From the NCBI GenBank assembly GCA_035079385.1, contig JAVHKY010000001.1, positions 11,804,501-11,868,500 of the forward strand: a stretch of DNA of 64,000 nucleotides. The letters are read 5' to 3'. Position numbers and translations under genes: made by a program. Positions 59,070 to 64,000 of this stretch are shown here, piece after piece. Origin of the DNA: Aspidiotus rigidus. Taxonomy: Eukaryota; Arthropoda; Insecta; Hemiptera; Diaspididae. The notes beneath the pieces are model-generated. The model made no database searches. It saw only the letters and a list, made by a program, of their open reading frames with translations, and had not been told where the DNA came from. Within the stretch, counting starts at the first letter, position 1; each line of letters opens with the position of its first letter.

Positions 59070-59220
59070 TGTTGAAAAATTGAAATATCGCTGCTCGGTC
59101 TCGAGGAAGTTCATAACATGTGCAAGGAAGGCCATTGGCTAAATTGTGTGGAACATGTGAAGAAAAAAGCTTGCTCAACCTGTCAGTAATACGTCAGCGA
59201 TGCGGTAAAGGTCTAAAATG

Positions 59221-59783
59221 CAGAGTATTATAGCCGAAGATTTCAGCTTCGGCTTTCGGCTTAAACTTACAACCTTGAAAAGAAATGGCCTCCGTTCAAT
59301 GTATTTCTGATGGAATGGGGGCCCTCCTCAATTAGGCTTTCGGCTCAGTTCACTGACTTAATACAGCTTCTTTGCGATATGTGAGTTTGGATGAAACGAT
59401 CAGAAAAATTGGGACTTTTTTGTACTTGTGGAAGCTACCTATTCTCCAGTTTGTGTTCATCTCCATTGAATGACTGCTCTGTAAACTTCCATGATGAACA
59501 GCTGAATTGAATTGGAACCAATCTTGTTTGTCTTTGTTGATTCTTCGACATAGCCAGTCTGGCCTAGAGAGTGGAGAAGTTGGAACTTGAAATTTGAAGA
59601 CTGAAGCAGTGCATTTTCTTATTTTGCGAAAATCGGGAAAACTAAAAAGAAGCTGGAAAAATTTTAGCTTATTTTGGCTTCTGGTTACAAAAGTTCAAAT
59701 AAAGCTGGCTTTCAGCTTCTCTTTTATCAGGAAAATTTCCGCTTTGGCTTCTGACTTTCAGCTGGCTGCAATTGTAGCCTCTG
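59221..59783. mobile_element. hAT-like non-autonomous element, copy 2 (mate at 14327)
   Basis: The ends are CAGAGTATTATAGCCGAAG and, reverse-complemented, CAGAGGCTACAATTGCAGCC. The interior matches the reverse complement of 14327-14770 (TTCAGCTGTTCATC, ACACAAACTGGAGAAT, CTGATCGTTTCATCC). Both ends contain iterated GCCGAAAG/AGCCGAAG or CTTTCAGC words. The frame running through it at 59594-59965 is repeat-derived. I see no convincing TSD (left CTAAAATG, right ATCGCACC), so the ends may have drifted or the true boundaries differ by a few bases. Confidence 0.6.
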
Positions 59784-62704
59784 ATCGCACCGTCCGTGTC
59801 TGTAGAATCTTTCTTTTATGGCTCGATCCCCTCAACGTAATCCAGTATTCTAGAATCGACTCCCCCCTCCCCCTTTCCATGTACTTTTCTTTAAACTGCA
59901 TCGGAGCTGGACAAAGTGATGAGGAACTTGGCAGCAAGAACGCGTTTACTGTTTCCGACCCTTAAAAGCGCGAAGCTCAGAGTAATGATTCTCTTTTCCA
60001 GTTCTTTCACACCTCCGCTACGAAAGATGATCACGCCGAGCGAGAGAGCCGGTATCTGTTTGAAAAGAAAACGAAGGATTAAATGTCATTTTGTTCGTCG
60101 ATAGTTTCGAACAATTCACGTATAATATTGCCATAATATAAAACTTTATAGCCTATAAGTTCCTCTATCAATTTTCGTCGATACCCTGCCCGTTTTATCG
60201 TTAGCTTGTACATGCATCTCGAAAACGTTGTTAAAAATAAATACACGCGGGCAACGAGTTTAAGACAATCAATGGAATAGGTAATGCTTTCGGTTATTAA
60301 GTGGTCCAGTTTATCGTCGAACAGCCGAACGGATAGAGAGACTGCGGGGAAGAACGGAGAGAGAGAGAACGAAGGTATATCTAGAAGGAGAAAGAGAAGG
60401 TGCAGAGCGTATAAAAATAAAAAGATAAATGTGTTCGTTAACGAGCTCGACTATAGGATATCGTATTTTAAATCAAAGACTTACTGTACTTGTTTGTATC
60501 TTTCTTGTTTCGTCGATTTGATGGTCCTCCTTATAGTTTACTCTGTTTAAACGCCCTTTCGTTCAATCGTACTCTCCCTATATATATAGTGTATGTACAT
60601 AGCCTGCCCGTATTCGTATAAGTGTAAATAGCGAACCGGTATAATTGTGAGGGAATCTTTATAGCCTTTTGATAATGCCAGTTTTATGACTGATTCGGAA
60701 TGGTGCGCTATTGAATTTGAGCGAATTGATTAGAATCCGTGTACGCGATTGTTCTGTTCTAAGTGGCGATCTGGCAGTGTTTTCCACTCTCTGGAACTCA
60801 ATTTCCTGTACTTGGGACGCTCCCTTCCAACTCAACAGATCTCAGATTTCCGCTTTCTCCATGTCAGATGTTCGATTTCTGACTATTTACCAATCTGTGA
60901 GATGTGCTTAAAAATAAAGAGACACAACGACTATTTCTCTCCCTGCAGATTTCTCTTTCAAAAATATCACAATATCAAATTCTTCTATACGAAAAGCAAA
61001 AGTGGTTCGGTACAGAATATTATCTTGCAATTCTGCTTCCATCAGTTTCTTATTCTAGCATCTCTCCCCCATTTGAAATAATTGTATCAACATACAAATT
61101 AATTTGTTCACCCTTTACAGTGTTCCACACGTGCAACCATCATTGCTATAACGTTTTCCGGCCGCAAGCTGCGTCCATTTTTTCCTTCTCTTTCTTTTTT
61201 TTCGAAAATATTACCACGTCGTTGTTGTGCGCTGAAAATATTTGCCGTTCTCGTTTCCGCGATCGCACGTTCATCACGGAATGTTAATCTGTGCGACCGC
61301 GTCTTCTCTCGTCGACAGCTTTACCGACATTCATCTTTCCTTCCGCGCACCCTTTGCTCTCTCTCTGTGTGTCGCTATATTTTTTGGTACGTATTTATAT
61401 CTTGACTTACGCGAATACCTCCATTAAAGTATAGTCGTCAAGCATGCAGACTCCTCCCAGCTATATACCAAATTGCCCCTCGATAACGGTTGATGAGAAA
61501 CAACAATAACAGTAATAGGCATTCAGAAGAGACGAAAGAAGAAGAAAAAAACATTACGTATAATTTTTCCCAAGAGGAGCGTGCATAATTAGTTTTCAAA
61601 GAAAATAGTATAATATAGTCTCAAAAAAAGATGTCCAGGGATTTCCTGTGTACATACGCTCGTCGTCGTCGAGAACCATAATTAAAACCAGCGCGCCATG
61701 GTTTCGAGCGATTTATGCCAAGCCGAATCATCACTCAAAGGATATAATACGGTATATTTTTCGAGTGCTCTCTTAATGGACGGCTTGATGTATCTCAGGG
61801 ACCACCGAATTAGGTTTTATGGTTATATCTTTTACCTATTCACACGCGAAACATCGTGAATACGTTTCAAATTAATGCCTCCGCTTCAACGCAGTCCTCA
61901 TGATCGAGGTAATTAGTATTTAGAAAACGAGTCGGTATACAACAGAGTATTTTATTGTATCCATATGCCTCGTGTGTTCGTTGACAATATTACGCCAGAA
62001 GATCTTTCGTATTATAATTTTGTCGAAACTAGTTCGCCTTTACTGCGATATACCCATTTTAAGAATAGCGAGTAAGGATCAAGGGGGAGCGGAGGGGTTG
62101 ATAGTGCGGTACGCGATATTTTTACTAAACATCCGTTATACTCGAAATGAAGACGTCGTTTCGACGACAGATCTTTATCGCAATATATATATACATTCAG
62201 TATCGTGGTGAAACGGTCAACCAAAAGAGAATTCTAGCCATAAGGTTCGTCGTCGCTGCCCATCTTATAGCTCTATATACAAATTAACGACGGTTCTTTC
62301 TATCCATTTAGTTAGTGCGTTGCATAATTGTATTAGGCTGTATGGGGACGAAAATTTGCTTTCTTCTCACGATACGATTATGTTTCAAGAAATATCTAGG
62401 TCCAAGAGAGCGAATCAAAATTTTGATCTGGAAAGCGCGGCGAAGAAAGGAAAACTCGTTGCCTTGTGTAACATGAATCGATAATAATATTTTTCAATAT
62501 TTAATACGTCGAGCACGTACTGACGAAGCGAGGAGCAGGCAGAACAAAAATGCGAAGAAGAAAGAATAATAATTTACATCTCGGCGGGAATGCTGACTGT
62601 CGGTTTTTCGTAAGACTCTTTCCATATTAGCGAGTGGAAGTGATGCTGTTTTGCGTGCGTTATTGAGCCTTCTACACACGTATATCGTGTGATTATTCAT
62701 GTAT
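59784..62704. other. Non-coding stretch
   Basis: About 2.9 kb. GA microsatellite near 60355-60367, TA runs near 60584 and 62180. Several overlapping plus frames at 60711-61427 are Phe/Ser-rich and unrecognised. I see no gene. Confidence 0.45.
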
Positions 62705-63300
62705 CTAATGATATGCTGGTACCATCGGTGTTTGACTGTTGCAAATCAATCGAGGATAGACGACGAGTATAAGATTCAGAGAACCAGTTGCGTAGGAAGG
62801 CTGTTTCGGGAGATACGGTTTTGAAAGGAAATTTTCCTTTTTATCTGTGTCGACTTGACCTGAACCTCCTCCATCCTTGTCCGTCATGATTGAAACCTCA
62901 TACTGCCAATGCAGGGAGACGAGAAATCGAGGCAGGGATCTCTCTTCCCTCAAGATAGCTGAGACCTTCTTAAGCGTATACAGAGAATCAAGAGTGCGTC
63001 TCAGAACCAAACCGCGGAAGGGACCTGGGACCTCTCTACGACGATCTGATGCAGAGAAAAACCAAAACATGTAAGATGGTGAAGACTGTTTAAGACTCGT
63101 CTCAGGTGATCGAACAGTATCAAGATTGAAACAGGATCGATTTGATAGCTGAATGAGTAAAGTTTAAGAATCTTTATTTCGTCGATGCTTACATGGACCC
63201 CTCTTCGAGATGGTGTAACACAGGGTGCCCAATCTACTCCAAGCTAAAATAAAAATAGTGGAAAAAGGGACCAGAAAGTGACGAAGAAGAGACAAGAGCA
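62705..63300 (-). other. Possible LTR-retroelement leader and LTR end
   Basis: On the minus strand a segment with AATAAAGATTC (about 63168) is followed by a U5-like stretch. A 121-codon frame 63070-62705 then follows, in which an internal Met starts MTDKDGGGSGQVDTDKKE. This could be an LTR plus the start of a gag-like frame. It would lie downstream of the pol relic at 63330-64000, the wrong order for a single element, so a rearrangement or two elements would be needed. I could not find a matching second LTR or a clear primer-binding site. Confidence 0.25.
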
Positions 63301-63329
63301 TCTAAAAAGTGACTAGAAATGGTACTTTC

Positions 63330-64000
63330 TATAATGGGTAAGAAAACTTGTATAGGGCATCAACATTTTGATGGACCTTTCCGTTGGTCTCTCGCTACTT
63401 GCTCTTCTGACTTCTTAAAGGACATTATTCATTGAAGGGCAACGTGATCTGTTCTTAGCTCACTTAAATACTTATGAAAATGTTCAAATTCCCTGACAAC
63501 CGCTAGTAGTTCTCTTCTTGTGACGCATTGATTCTATTCGGTCTTGCTCAGAACTTTGTTGTAATATACGATTGGTTTTCCTTAGGATAATACAGCTCCA
63601 ATTGCCAGATTACTGCAGTTTTGCATCCATCAGGCTGTGGACATGTTAATCCAGGTGGTGAGCACAACTTCTTCCTCAGGTGGTCAAAAGCCTCTTGACA
63701 TTCTGAAACCCAGAGGATCGGGCTCTCCTTTTTTGTGAATCTACGAGCCTGTAAATTCTTTCGTGTGGTATGTCATCATATGGCTTAGCACGGGGAGTTG
63801 AAGTTGAATCCCACCTCGTAGGGCTGCACTTTTAACCGAGTTGTTATCCTGTCTCATAATCCTCCAAGAGATTAAAACCTTTCTTCCGCCAATTGATCCT
63901 TTTCTGAATTCGAAATTGAAAAAGAGACAGTGCAGCACCTCTCAGTAGAGTCTTTTCGGAGGAAAAAATGCAGTCTGATAGTTACCACGTTGGCAAATTA
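63330..64000 (-). pseudogene. Ty3/gypsy retrotransposon pol relic (RT end, RNase H), partial
   Basis: Minus-strand frames read in order give the junction of RT and RNase H in Ty3/gypsy elements. RFTKKESPILWVSECQEAF is followed by DHLRKKLCSPPGLTCP, GKPIVYYNKVLSKTE, VTRRELLAVVREFEHFHKYL and LRTDHVAL. The weaker GKVHQNVDALYK comes last and corresponds to the H.NADALSR motif that closes RNase H. Missing is the DTDAS segment that provides RNase H catalytic residues, and at least three frameshifts or stops occur. Integrase is absent to the left. The element continues past the right edge of the window (frame 63938-63741 belongs to it). It is inactive. Confidence 0.78.

Noticed and set aside
60711..61427. 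Series of plus frames as a split gene
   Set aside because: Phe/Ser/Ile-rich composition typical of T-rich non-coding DNA; no consistent frame or splice signals join them.

Overview
The window looks like a repeat-rich, gene-poor stretch of an arthropod nuclear genome, most likely an insect and possibly hymenopteran. That placement is inference. It rests on abundant CpG, spliceosomal-type intron signals, and the mix of Penelope-like elements, Jockey/I-like and RTE-like LINEs, a Ty3/gypsy remnant, and hAT-like and Mutator-like (MULE) DNA transposons. No intact protein-coding gene is visible. The longest open frame is 241 codons and is itself a broken reverse transcriptase. Nothing looks bacterial or phage-like, and I see no CRISPR array, rRNA or tRNA.

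Layout from left to right. 1-650: two units of a ~331-bp tandem repeat. 2903-4568: a 1.67-kb non-autonomous hAT element with a perfect 8-bp target-site duplication (TSD), inserted at the edge of a repeat whose inverted partner lies at 7735-7930. 5555-5650: a candidate terminal coding exon behind a good splice acceptor. 7937-9180: Penelope-like element (PLE) family B. 11711/11712: a strong zero-length-exon (recursive) splice motif. 12810-14326: PLE family A copy 1, truncated where a hAT-like element begins. 19433-20440: PLE A copy 2, internally deleted and split by a 219-bp inverted-repeat element. 23740-25070: an RTE-like LINE fused to a MULE transposase relic, followed by a CCCGAA-repeat terminus. 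28840-31000: a Jockey/I-like LINE with a minisatellite, whose 3' part recurs inverted at 41075-42430. 33830-34540: PLE A copy 3, with the catalytic core deleted. 34540-35960 and 45815-46530: a GTCGA-rich dispersed repeat. 36466-36850: a TGACGTCA tandem repeat. 40100-40340: PLE A copy 4, in the opposite orientation. 47885-48220: PLE family C endonuclease. 52853-54049: a fold-back insertion with a 14-bp TSD; each arm carries a fragment resembling the NCBD (nuclear coactivator binding domain) of CBP/p300. 57900-59069: a MULE-type non-autonomous element with a 9-bp TSD. 59221-59783: a second copy of the hAT-like element. 63330-64000: a Ty3/gypsy pol relic running off the window.

The most unusual object is the fold-back element at 52853-54049. 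It combines a long inverted duplication, a transcription-coactivator fragment in both arms, and a terminal sequence found again as a separate insertion at 42066-42190. A neighbouring 109-bp insertion (41658-41766) has an analogous shape: a perfect 30-bp hairpin, a one-sided tail and an 11-bp TSD. The remaining long spans appear to be intergenic or intronic DNA with homopolymer and microsatellite runs. All family assignments come from reading motifs by eye, without database searches.
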